The notes under the pieces were generated by a model. It did not search any database. It was not told the origin of the DNA and saw only the letters and a program-made list of their open reading frames with translations. From Paenibacillus plantiphilus (GTDB taxonomy: Bacteria > Bacillota > Bacilli > Paenibacillales > Paenibacillaceae), in the NCBI RefSeq assembly GCF_927798095.1, contig NZ_CAKMMF010000037.1, positions 1 through 49,945 of the forward strand: 49,945 nucleotides of DNA, read 5' to 3'. Every line of letters starts with the position of its first letter. The first letter of the stretch is position 1. The translations under genes were made by a program, and so were the position numbers. Below, in pieces: positions 23,759 to 31,185 of this stretch.

Positions 23759-25981
23759 ATGGAACAATTTGAGCAGTTCTTCATTCGGAAGAATGAGGAG
23801 GTCGGGGTATCGTTGAATGAGGTTCAGAAGCAGGCGGTAAGTCAAACGGAGGGCGCTTTGCTGCTGCTGGCCTCGCCGGGCTCAGGGAAAACAACGACTA
23901 TTATTATGAGAATCGGCTATCTGCTTGAACAGCAGGGGGTTGATCCGGAACGAGTTAAGGCGGTAACGTTCAGCCGCGCCTCGGCGATGGATATGAAGGA
24001 GCGCTTCAAGCGATTCTTCCCGGAGCTTGATCCGGTTGACTTCTCTACCATTCACAGTCTCGCCTTCGAGATTATGCGAGAGCACTTTTATAAGACTAGA
24101 ACCTCCTTCCAAATTATCGAGGGGGCTGTTGAGATGCAGGAGGAAGGGGCTGCTGATGCTGATCCGGATAACCCGCCTCTGCACAAGAAGCTTATTTTGC
24201 GAAAAATATATGGTGCGATTAACGGCGACAAGCTGACAGAGGATGGGATGGAGGCGCTGAGTACGTATATCAGCTTTGTTAAGAACAAGTTGATTCCTCA
24301 GGAGCAGTGGCCGTCTGTCAAATGCGAGGTGCTGCGGGCGGAACGTATTTTGCGGGAATATGAAATGTTCAAACGTTCAGGCGCCAATAAGCTGCTGGTA
24401 GATTACGATGATATGCTGACGATAGCAAATGAGGCTCTGGAGGGGGACGCGAAGCTTCTTCAGAAGTACCAGCAGCGTTATGATTATGTGCTAACCGATG
24501 AAAGTCAGGATACGTCAATGGTCCAGCATGCCATAATCGAGAAGCTGGTGCGTGAGCATGGCAATTTGTGCGTCGTTGCTGATGATGATCAAAGCATATA
24601 TACCTGGCGAGCGGCTGAGCCGCAATATTTGCTCGACTTCCGAGAGGTTTATCCCGATGCGAGCATTCTGTTCATGGAGCAGAATTACCGTTCCTCCAAG
24701 GATATCGTGGAGGTGGCGAGTCAGTTCATCAAGCGCAATAAGAATCGGTATGACAAAACGATGTTTACGGTCAACCCGCCGCATGAGCCCATTCGTATCG
24801 TGACGCTGGACGATAATCTGGTGCAGGCCAAATATTTGGCAGAGCGGGTTCAGGAGGTTCAGAACCTTCGGAATGTGGCGATTCTGTATCGGAACAATTC
24901 GTCCTCCATTATGCTCATGAATGAATTTGACCGGGCGGGTATTCCCTTCTACATGAAGGATGCGGACAACCGCTTTTTCTCGCATTGGGTGGTAGAGGAT
25001 ATATTGAATTTTATGCGGATGTCCTTTACGGACAAGCGGGCGGATATTCTGGAGGCGATCCATACCAAGCTGCATGGGTATATTACGAAGCATCAGATCG
25101 AGGTATTGAAGGAGATCAACAATCAGGAATCCGTCTTTGACAATCTGTTGAATTACGTTCAATTGCAGGATTATCAGGGCAAACAGCTGCTGGAATGCAA
25201 GGAGACGTTCCAGCAGATGAAGGGCATGCCGCCGTATGAAGCCATTGGCGTGATCCGCAGCCGATTGGGCTATGACAGGGCAATTGATAAGATGAGCGAG
25301 CGGCTCGGCTTCAACAAGGAGTATTTGACCGGGATATTGAACACGCTGGGCGAAATTGCGGCGACTCTGGATACGATGGAGCAATTCGCGGCTCGGCTGA
25401 AGCATTTGGAATCTCTATTGCGGAAGGCAAAGAGCAACAGGAACGGGAATGCGGTGACCTTCTCCACGCTGCACAGCGCCAAGGGACTGGAGTTTCAGAC
25501 GGTGTATATGGTGGATGCCGTGGATGGGGTCCTACCATCGTCAAATGATTGCGAGAAGGGGAACGAGGCTCTGCTGGAGGAGGCAACTCGGTTGTTCTAT
25601 GTTGGGATGACGCGGGCGAAGCTGGACCTGGAGCTGGTCTCTTATAAGGAGCGGGATGGCAAAAAGGTAAAGGAATCGCCCTTCGTTGCGGCTGTTCGGC
25701 ATATTATGAATCCGCCTGCAGGAGGGATTGCGGGAGGGGATGCCATTAGCGTGTCAGGCCCGCCTGAGGTTCCTGTCAATCCGAACGGAATAAGAAGCCG
25801 CGAGGGCTTGGTTGTAGGCCGATTCGTGAAGCACCGCGTTTTTGGCGAGGGCGAAATTGTTGAGCTTACTGCGGAACGGGTCCATATTCGCTGTAATTCG
25901 GGCGTAAAAGTGCTGGCTGTGCTGACTTGCCTGGAACGGGGGATCTTGGAGCCGCTAGAGACGGAGACGGCAGCGCTGTAG
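23759..25981 (+). CDS. UvrD/PcrA-type superfamily 1 DNA helicase
   Basis: 740 residues from the ATG at 23759. Motifs in order: Q-motif LNEVQKQAV, Walker A ASPGSGKTTT (near 38-47), motif Ib/GxT area TFSRASAMDMKERF, motif II DESQD (247-251), motif III DDDQSIYTWRAAEP, motif IV QNYRSS, motif V TLHSAKGLEFQTVYMV, motif VI EATRLFYVGMTRAK, and a C-terminal Tudor-like domain (GRFVKHRVFGEGEIVEL). It unwinds DNA 3' to 5' using ATP in repair or replication. It seems to be a second, PcrA-related helicase because it stands alone, without pcrB or ligA neighbours. Confidence 0.9.
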   Translation: MEQFEQFFIRKNEEVGVSLNEVQKQAVSQTEGALLLLASPGSGKTTTIIMRIGYLLEQQGVDPERVKAVTFSRASAMDMKERFKRFFPELDPVDFSTIHSLAFEIMREHFYKTRTSFQIIEGAVEMQEEGAADADPDNPPLHKKLILRKIYGAINGDKLTEDGMEALSTYISFVKNKLIPQEQWPSVKCEVLRAERILREYEMFKRSGANKLLVDYDDMLTIANEALEGDAKLLQKYQQRYDYVLTDESQDTSMVQHAIIEKLVREHGNLCVVADDDQSIYTWRAAEPQYLLDFREVYPDASILFMEQNYRSSKDIVEVASQFIKRNKNRYDKTMFTVNPPHEPIRIVTLDDNLVQAKYLAERVQEVQNLRNVAILYRNNSSSIMLMNEFDRAGIPFYMKDADNRFFSHWVVEDILNFMRMSFTDKRADILEAIHTKLHGYITKHQIEVLKEINNQESVFDNLLNYVQLQDYQGKQLLECKETFQQMKGMPPYEAIGVIRSRLGYDRAIDKMSERLGFNKEYLTGILNTLGEIAATLDTMEQFAARLKHLESLLRKAKSNRNGNAVTFSTLHSAKGLEFQTVYMVDAVDGVLPSSNDCEKGNEALLEEATRLFYVGMTRAKLDLELVSYKERDGKKVKESPFVAAVRHIMNPPAGGIAGGDAISVSGPPEVPVNPNGIRSREGLVVGRFVKHRVFGEGEIVELTAERVHIRCNSGVKVLAVLTCLERGILEPLETETAAL

Positions 25982-26220
25982 AGCGGAGAGGCGGCTTGCT
26001 GGCATATGTTGGGGGCGATGCAAGGTGTGGGAAAGGTGGGCAGAGTAGGCAGGGCGATGCAAGGGCGGGAAGCTGCCGAACCGTGCGCCGACAGTGGACG
26101 ACATGCTGAAAGCGCGGGAATGCGTCTTACAGCGTGCGAAGGCAAGTCGTAAGCTGTCTGTAGAGCTGAAAAACCCGCTTACAGCGGATGAAAGCGGGTT
26201 TAAGCTGCCGTCATTTATGT
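25982..26220. repeat. intergenic repeats between helicase and M56 genes
   Basis: GGGCGATGCAAGG occurs twice (about 26015 and 26051). A degenerate stem-loop repeat (about 26126-26205) carries CTTACAGCGTGCGAAGGC and GCTGAAAAACCCGCTTACAGC, related to the 113-bp family. Confidence 0.65.
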
Positions 26221-27861
26221 CTATTTTAGTATTTCGTCAGCAGATATGGAGTTGGGGGTGTTGTTGCGGTATACGCTTACTTCATTGTTGGCCGCAAGCA
26301 GCTCATGCTCGGGGGACATGACATTATTGTAGTAGTCTTTGAGATGTTCTTCCGTGATATAGGTGATGTCTTCGAGCACAATGATCCACTTGCCATCCTC
26401 TTTTATGACAGGACGCTCGTAAGCAGGAACATGGCCAAGGTGGAGGAGCTCTACAGCGACATAGGCATTGTAATTGGTGTCGTTTACTTTCTCGATTCGT
26501 TTGATCGTGTAGCCTGTCAACGTATCGCTTGATCTCGTCAGATTTGGGCTTGTGAACAAAGCTTTTGTAATTCGTTCCTGATCCTCCCGGTTATAACGAA
26601 GATCCTTGGAAACCGCGAGAGCGGCCTCGTAATCGGCATAATTGACTGTTGCATTGTAGTAAGTATGAAGCGTGTCCATCACAGCTTGCTCATCGGTAGT
26701 TAGGGGAGCTGCTGCTTTGGCGCCGGTGAGTGCCAGGAATGCAACCAATACAACGGTCAAAACACCGACTACTGACCATTGATAGGGGTTTTTTCTCAAT
26801 GTGATCATGGAAATTCTCCTTCTCAAGTAGCCTTTGTAATGTTTATTCCCGAACATCCCTATCATATTGCCAGGCGAAAGGGTCGAGCTATGGCCCCTCC
26901 AGAACTGAAGCATTTTAATGAGTGTGGTGGCGTAAGCGCGTTTCTCTTCCGGGGCAATTCGGGTTAGCGCCAGTGAGTCGCACGCCAACTCCTGATCCTC
27001 TCTTATGGAACGCTCTGCAAACCAAAGCACCGGATTAAACCAATGCAGCAGCAGCAGAAAATCCAACACTCTATTAACAGCAAGGTCCTTTCGCTTAATG
27101 TGCGATAACTCGTGAAGAAAAATATATTTCCAATCGACAGGATCAAGCCCGTTATTCAACGCTCTGGGCAGCAGAAGTGTCTGTTTGCGAAGACCGTAAA
27201 GACTAGGTGATGCAACCAGATCCGTTTCGAGCATGTGTACATCATGATCAATGCCTAGTTTAACACGGCAATGTTGCAGCAACTGCATTCGTGACTCATC
27301 CCTGCAAAGGGTCGCTTCTTTTTTCAACAGAAGGGTGAATTTTCGTTGAATTAGAAGTCTGTAGGCAACAGCTGCGAGGAATCCCGCCATCCACAGCAGC
27401 GCCAGTCCATTCCACCATGAGAAAGCAAAGTCTCCTTCTCCGGCAGACCTATATGGATGAGTAGATGCTGGAGCATTTGAAGCAGCGGCAGTAGCAGAAG
27501 CATCAGAAGCATCAGAAGCATCAGAAGCACCAGAAGCAGACGAGCGTGCAATTGCTTCTGTATTCGCATCCTCCTGCCAGTGCCAACCCGCTGCGAAATC
27601 AGGAGCAGCCCCTATGCCATCGGTTGCAGCAGACAAGGCAGTTTCTTGGGGCGGAATGAGATTAAATACGCTCCATTCACTCTCTGGGGACCAGGGGATG
27701 AGCAGTCGGACGAGCAGCAGCATCCACAGCAGATAGCCCCAGCGCGGCGACAATCGTTCTCTCAAAAGGAGCTTGGCCAGTACAATAAAGGCGACAACAA
27801 CAATAGACATAATAGACAACGTTAGAACAGTCGTAAAAATGGTTGTCAGCACATCCAGCAA
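26221..27861 (-). CDS. BlaR1/MecR1-type M56 membrane metallopeptidase
   Basis: 546 residues. Membrane helices frame an M56 zinc peptidase domain with HELSH at 250-254 and downstream RSIREDQELACDSLAL. In place of the penicillin-binding sensor of BlaR1, the C-terminus (about 390-546) has a small NTF2-like domain (TTDEQAVMDTLHTYYNATVN). A Ser/Ala/Asp repeat tract lies near residues 98-125. The TTG at 27861 follows AAAAGGGGG; it lies two bases after the blaI-like stop. The pair likely works by regulated cleavage of the repressor, but the inducer is unlikely to be a beta-lactam sensed by this protein. Confidence 0.88.
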   Translation of the reverse strand: MLDVLTTIFTTVLTLSIMSIVVVAFIVLAKLLLRERLSPRWGYLLWMLLLVRLLIPWSPESEWSVFNLIPPQETALSAATDGIGAAPDFAAGWHWQEDANTEAIARSSASGASDASDASDASATAAASNAPASTHPYRSAGEGDFAFSWWNGLALLWMAGFLAAVAYRLLIQRKFTLLLKKEATLCRDESRMQLLQHCRVKLGIDHDVHMLETDLVASPSLYGLRKQTLLLPRALNNGLDPVDWKYIFLHELSHIKRKDLAVNRVLDFLLLLHWFNPVLWFAERSIREDQELACDSLALTRIAPEEKRAYATTLIKMLQFWRGHSSTLSPGNMIGMFGNKHYKGYLRRRISMITLRKNPYQWSVVGVLTVVLVAFLALTGAKAAAPLTTDEQAVMDTLHTYYNATVNYADYEAALAVSKDLRYNREDQERITKALFTSPNLTRSSDTLTGYTIKRIEKVNDTNYNAYVAVELLHLGHVPAYERPVIKEDGKWIIVLEDITYITEEHLKDYYNNVMSPEHELLAANNEVSVYRNNTPNSISADEILK

Positions 27862-27863
27862 AG

Positions 27864-28241
27864 CTAAGGCCCCCTTTTATCCAACAGATCTTTCAACTCA
27901 GCGATATCCTGCTCGGACAGCTTTTGCTCGCTTAGAAACTGTGCCAGCAGTGGCTTGAGCATATGGCCCCGTACTTTCCTCATAAAGGACTGGGCCTCTG
28001 TTCGTACGCCCTCCTCCTCTTGAAGGAGCGGGTAGTAGGTATATATTCTGCCTGTCTCATCAATACCGACTGCGCCCTTCTGAACGAGCCGTGTTATTAA
28101 TGTGCGGATTGTTTTGGGACTCCAATCGGAATGATCCTTGAAGGCAGTTATTATTTCATTGGCTGTCATTCTCTTCTGGGACGACCACAGCACCTTCATA
28201 ATCTCCCACTCGGATTCCGTAATTCGCGGCTGCTCCTGCAT
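27864..28241 (-). CDS. BlaI/MecI-family repressor
   Basis: 125 residues. Winged-helix N-terminus (ITESEWEIMKVLWS, TANEIITAF, WSPKTIRTLITRLVQKGAV) and a C-terminal dimerisation helix pair with the region cut by the partner peptidase in this family. GGAGGGG lies right before the ATG. It precedes the M56 gene in one operon and its own promoter carries two matching operators (28268-28305), so autoregulation is well supported. Confidence 0.94.
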   Translation of the reverse strand: MQEQPRITESEWEIMKVLWSSQKRMTANEIITAFKDHSDWSPKTIRTLITRLVQKGAVGIDETGRIYTYYPLLQEEEGVRTEAQSFMRKVRGHMLKPLLAQFLSEQKLSEQDIAELKDLLDKRGP

Positions 28242-28267
28242 AGGCCCCTCCTTGTAAGTTTCTATTG

Positions 28268-28318
28268 ACTACAATTGTAGTATATATGAATATTACAGTT
28301 GTAGTCACTAATTGTCAA
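28268..28318 (-). promoter_or_regulatory. BlaI-type operators over a sigma-A promoter
   Basis: Minus strand: -35 TTGACA (28318-28313), 17-base spacer, -10 TAATAT (28295-28290). Operator 1, ACTACAATTGTAGT (28268-28281), is a perfect 14-base palindrome at the predicted start; operator 2, ATTACAGTTGTAGT (28292-28305), overlaps the -10 and spacer. Both match the TACA-N2-TGTA core bound by BlaI/MecI. Their centres are 24 bases apart. Confidence 0.88.
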
Positions 28319-28556
28319 CTTAAAAAATATTTCCCCACGACGTCTTAAAGCGATCAAGACAAGTCAAGTCGAGTGCAGCGGAAAGTCCCTCTCTTCCATA
28401 ATGCCTGCAAGGAGCAAGGCAGTGTACAAGAGCTTCCGAGAATCAAGCTGGACTTGAAGCGAAGGGGTTGATAGATTGACGAGCACTTGTTACAATCCAA
28501 TATGTGGATAATATTGTGCAGTACCCCTCAATGATTTGTGGTAAAGGAGACGCCAG
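28319..28556. other. intergenic region, no gene seen
   Basis: About 240 bases between the BlaI operators and the next plus-strand gene. No open frame or strong hairpin is obvious; the promoter of the downstream gene presumably lies near its end. Confidence 0.5.
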
Positions 28557-29120
28557 ATGAAAAAATATTTTTTGACGGCCATACTGCTTATTCTGGCACT
28601 AGGGTCTCTTGCTGTTATTAACACCTCTCATACTCCAAAGCCAGTGGATACCTCCAACCTTGGGAATAGTCCGCAAGAAGCGATTCAAAATGCAGCGGAC
28701 ACTTTCGATACCGCTGGTCTCCAATTCGAATTGAATGGCATTGTTCACGAAGACAGGAAAGATCCCTTAAACAGACTTTTTTTTGCAATGGCGGATAGAG
28801 ATCATTCTAGTTATTTAAATATATTGCTGACAAAGCAGACGACCGATTTGGAATGGGAAGCGTTCATAGGTGGGGGAGCGCCAATCATTTCTGGCAAAGA
28901 GATGACAACACAGTTTACAAGCTTCGGGGATGTGCAAATATGGTGGGGTACTATCTTTAATAAGGATATTCGTACGATAAAAGCTAATAATCAAACAACC
29001 GAGATATTTGAAGCTGTGCCAGGGGTGAGAGGGTGGTATCTTCTTCTTCCATACCATGCATTGGATAGTGTTCGGGCTTACGACAATAATGAGACTTTAC
29101 TTTGGGAAGAGGAAATTTAG
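28557..29120 (+). CDS. secreted or membrane-anchored orphan protein
   Basis: 187 residues, not recognised. The N-terminal KKYFLTAILLILALGSLAV is a signal anchor or signal peptide without a lipobox. The rest is soluble, with LGNSPQEAIQNAADTF near the start of the mature part and VRGWYLLLPYHALDSVRAYD near the end, as in small secreted bacillar proteins. AAGGAGACG precedes the ATG. It is a single gene flanked by repeats on the right. Confidence 0.75.
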   Translation: MKKYFLTAILLILALGSLAVINTSHTPKPVDTSNLGNSPQEAIQNAADTFDTAGLQFELNGIVHEDRKDPLNRLFFAMADRDHSSYLNILLTKQTTDLEWEAFIGGGAPIISGKEMTTQFTSFGDVQIWWGTIFNKDIRTIKANNQTTEIFEAVPGVRGWYLLLPYHALDSVRAYDNNETLLWEEEI

Positions 29121-29137
29121 GACTTAGAAAACAAAAA

Positions 29138-29157
29138 AGAACGCCGACGGGCGTTCT
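29138..29157 (-). terminator. minus-strand terminator hairpin
   Basis: AGAACGCC-GACG-GGCGTTCT preceded on the plus strand by an A-rich run, which reads as TTTTTTGTTTT after the stem on the minus strand. It would stop minus-strand transcripts coming from the HxlR gene through the repeats. Confidence 0.7.
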
Positions 29158-29186
29158 CAGGCTGTTGAAAGGTCAATTCAGGCATT

Positions 29187-29470
29187 CGCTGTAAGGTGGA
29201 AATACCGCTTTACAGCACGGAAAAGTGGAGCGAGATGCGCTGTAAGGCTGAAAAACCTTCTTACAGATGACAAAGCGTCGTGAAAACCTCTTCGGCTATC
29301 GCTGTAAGGTGGAAATACCGCTTTACAGCACGGAAAAGTGGAGCGAGATGCTCTGTAAGGCTGAAAAACCTTCTTACGGATGACAAGGTGTCGTAGAATC
29401 CTCTTCGGCTATCGCCGCAAAGCGGAAATACCTTGTGACAGGAAGGAAAAGTAACGCGAGGTCCACTAAA
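29187..29470 (+). repeat. 113-bp tandem repeat, about 2.5 copies
   Basis: Units begin at 29187, 29300 and 29413 (period 113). The first two are nearly identical; the third is degenerate and incomplete. Each unit has two stem-loops: GCTGTAAG...CTTTACAGC with GGAAATACC in the loop, and CTGTAAGG...TTCTTACAG with CTGAAAAACC in the loop. The same period and core recur at 49589-49835. Confidence 0.9.
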
Positions 29471-29548
29471 TAATCGAGATGGAAGCGAAGGCTGATACAG
29501 CCCCCGCCCCGCCGAGAAATGTCTCCATGGACTTTCTTAGCAGCCTGA

Positions 29549-29619
29549 GAACGCCGCCGTCATGCAACGCCACACCGCGCGCTGGGAGCTGCACGGCCGG
29601 ACCCGGCGGCGTTCTTTTT
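29549..29619 (+). terminator. long-loop terminator with repeat in the loop
   Basis: A perfect 12-bp stem AGAACGCCGCCG (29549-29560) / CGGCGGCGTTCT (29604-29615) followed by TTTTA. The 43-base loop contains most of the 36-base motif shared with 12155-12190. Confidence 0.75.
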
Positions 29620-29624
29620 ATGCT

Positions 29625-29951
29625 TCACGGGGCAGACGGAAAATCGACCCACTGCTCGGCCCAGCTGCTGATTTCTTTGAAGAGCGGGGCAAAGGCTTTC
29701 CCCTTATCGGTTAATTTATATTCAATGCGGACTGGTGTTTCGGGATAGACATCGCGTTGTATGATCCCTTCGGCCTCTAACTCCTTCAACCGTTCCGAGA
29801 GAACCTTGCCGCTCAGGTTCGGCAGCGAGTTCTCGATCCAGACGAAACGCTGTGGGCCGGATTGCAGCTGGTACACAATCTTCGCTGTCCATCGTTTGCT
29901 GAGAATTTCGAGCGCTTTCTCAAATCGAGGGCATAATTGTGACTGTTCCAT
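29625..29951 (-). CDS. HxlR-family transcriptional regulator
   Basis: 108 residues from the ATG at 29951, which follows AGGTGA; a GTG three codons earlier overlaps that site. Winged-helix pattern: LCPRFEKALEILSKRW at the N-terminus, SGPQRFVWIENSLPNLS, LSERLKELEAEGIIQRDVYP. A Cys near the N-terminus (LCPRF) is where YodB/HypR-type members sense electrophiles or disulfide stress. It diverges from an extradiol dioxygenase-like gene across about 190 bases with a dyad, so it likely controls that gene. Confidence 0.92.
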   Translation of the reverse strand: MEQSQLCPRFEKALEILSKRWTAKIVYQLQSGPQRFVWIENSLPNLSGKVLSERLKELEAEGIIQRDVYPETPVRIEYKLTDKGKAFAPLFKEISSWAEQWVDFPSAP

Positions 29952-30019
29952 CGTTATCACCTCATTTGTATGTTCATATTATAGCCTCTTCGCCCCAATT
30001 AAACAATCTAACCAAACTA

Positions 30020-30046
30020 AATTTAGTAACTTGAATTAACTAAATT
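30020..30046. promoter_or_regulatory. candidate HxlR operator
   Basis: AATTTAGT - 11 bases - ACTAAATT, perfect 8-base arms, in the divergent region between the HxlR gene and the dioxygenase. A second related half-site, TAAGTTACATAAAGTAAG, lies at about 30058-30075. Confidence 0.6.
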
Positions 30047-30141
30047 AATAATATAGTCTAAGTTACATAAAGTAAGCGAAAAAAAGCCAGCAGTAAAAGT
30101 AAGCAGTAAAGGCAAGCAGTATTGTATAGGGGGAAACGCCG

Positions 30142-30912
30142 ATGATGCCAGCATTATTTATTAACCACGGAGCTCCGACGTTAGCACTTGCTCAGTCGGA
30201 CTATACCGGGTTTCTGCAGGAGACGGGGAAGCGGCTTACACCGAAGGCGATTGTTATGTTCAGCGCACATTGGGAGGAGCGGGTAACGACGATCTCCTTC
30301 GCAGATGGTCCGCTGGAGACCATTTATGATTTTTACGGATTTCCTGATGCTCTGTACGAAATCACCTATCCGGCGCCTGGTTCGCCGAAGCTGGCCGAGA
30401 GGCTTGAGGGCGTATTCCACAAGGCTGGTATTCCAACGGAGCGGGATAACAAGCGAGGCCTTGATCACGGCTCATGGATATTTCTGAAGTATATGTACCC
30501 GGAAGCCAACATACCGATTGTTAGCGTGTCGGTGAATCCTTTTCTGCCGAATGAAGAGCAGTATCGAATCGGTGAAGCGCTTCGCGGCTTAGGAGCAGAG
30601 GATATTCTTGTTATCGGCAGCGGGACGACGGTGCATAATTTCAATGAAATCAAGATGGGCCAGCAGCATCCTGAGCAATGGGCGGTTGAGTTCGACGATT
30701 GGATTGCCGACAAGGTGGAGAATCGGGATGTGGACTCGCTTGTGCAGTATGACCGCCTGGCTCCGCATGCATCGCGGGCTGTTCCGAGAGCGGAGCACTT
30801 CGTGCCGCTGTTTCATGCGATGGGAAGTGCAGCTTCAGCTGTCACGAAACCGAAGGTGCTCTACAGAGGATATGAATACGGTACGTTCAGCTATAGCTGC
30901 TTTGAGTTCTGA
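30142..30912 (+). CDS. class III extradiol dioxygenase-family protein (YgiD/DODA-like)
   Basis: 256 residues of the LigB-type fold. Metal-binding and active-site elements: FINHGAPT (His9), SAHWEE (near 44), GLDHGSW and GSGTTVHNF. Members open aromatic rings such as DOPA or act on quinone-like compounds. GGGGGAAACG precedes ATG-ATG; the first is used. The divergent HxlR regulator suggests induction by aromatic or quinone stress, as in the mhq/cat genes of bacilli. It is ended by a hairpin. Confidence 0.9.
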   Translation: MMPALFINHGAPTLALAQSDYTGFLQETGKRLTPKAIVMFSAHWEERVTTISFADGPLETIYDFYGFPDALYEITYPAPGSPKLAERLEGVFHKAGIPTERDNKRGLDHGSWIFLKYMYPEANIPIVSVSVNPFLPNEEQYRIGEALRGLGAEDILVIGSGTTVHNFNEIKMGQQHPEQWAVEFDDWIADKVENRDVDSLVQYDRLAPHASRAVPRAEHFVPLFHAMGSAASAVTKPKVLYRGYEYGTFSYSCFEF

Positions 30913-30928
30913 TTCTGAATAGAAGGAA

Positions 30929-30970
30929 GAGAGCCGGATGGGGGGTTAATCCTCCAGACGGCTCTTTTGC
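30929..30970 (+). terminator. terminator after the dioxygenase gene
   Basis: AGAGCCG-GATGGGGGG pairs with CCTCC-AGACGGCTCT, followed by TTTGCTTT. Confidence 0.8.
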
Positions 30971-31185
30971 TTTGTAAGGATCTGCATCGGACAAAGTAAT
31001 TTGATACAATAATTGGAGATCTGTGTTTCCTTTGGACTTCGACAAATACGCTCGGCTGTTCGCCCGGAAAGGGATGCTTTTCTATTCTTAAAAATATTTC
31101 TTGCAGCAGTGAACATTATCCGCAGCTTGACCGTCATACGACTAACAAACCATAACGAATGAATCATTTAAGGAGAGATGATCCG

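Larger units (their letters stand above)
29158..29624. other. gene-free stretch with tandem repeats
   Basis: Holds three tandem units of the 113-bp repeat (29187-29470) and a long-stem terminator (29549-29619). I see no gene. Confidence 0.75.

Noticed and set aside
24515..25405. 296-codon minus-strand frame opposite the helicase gene
   Set aside because: Antisense shadow; the helicase motifs on the plus strand are complete.
29187..29470. CRISPR array
   Set aside because: Units are 113 bases, head to tail, without unique spacers. No cas gene is present.
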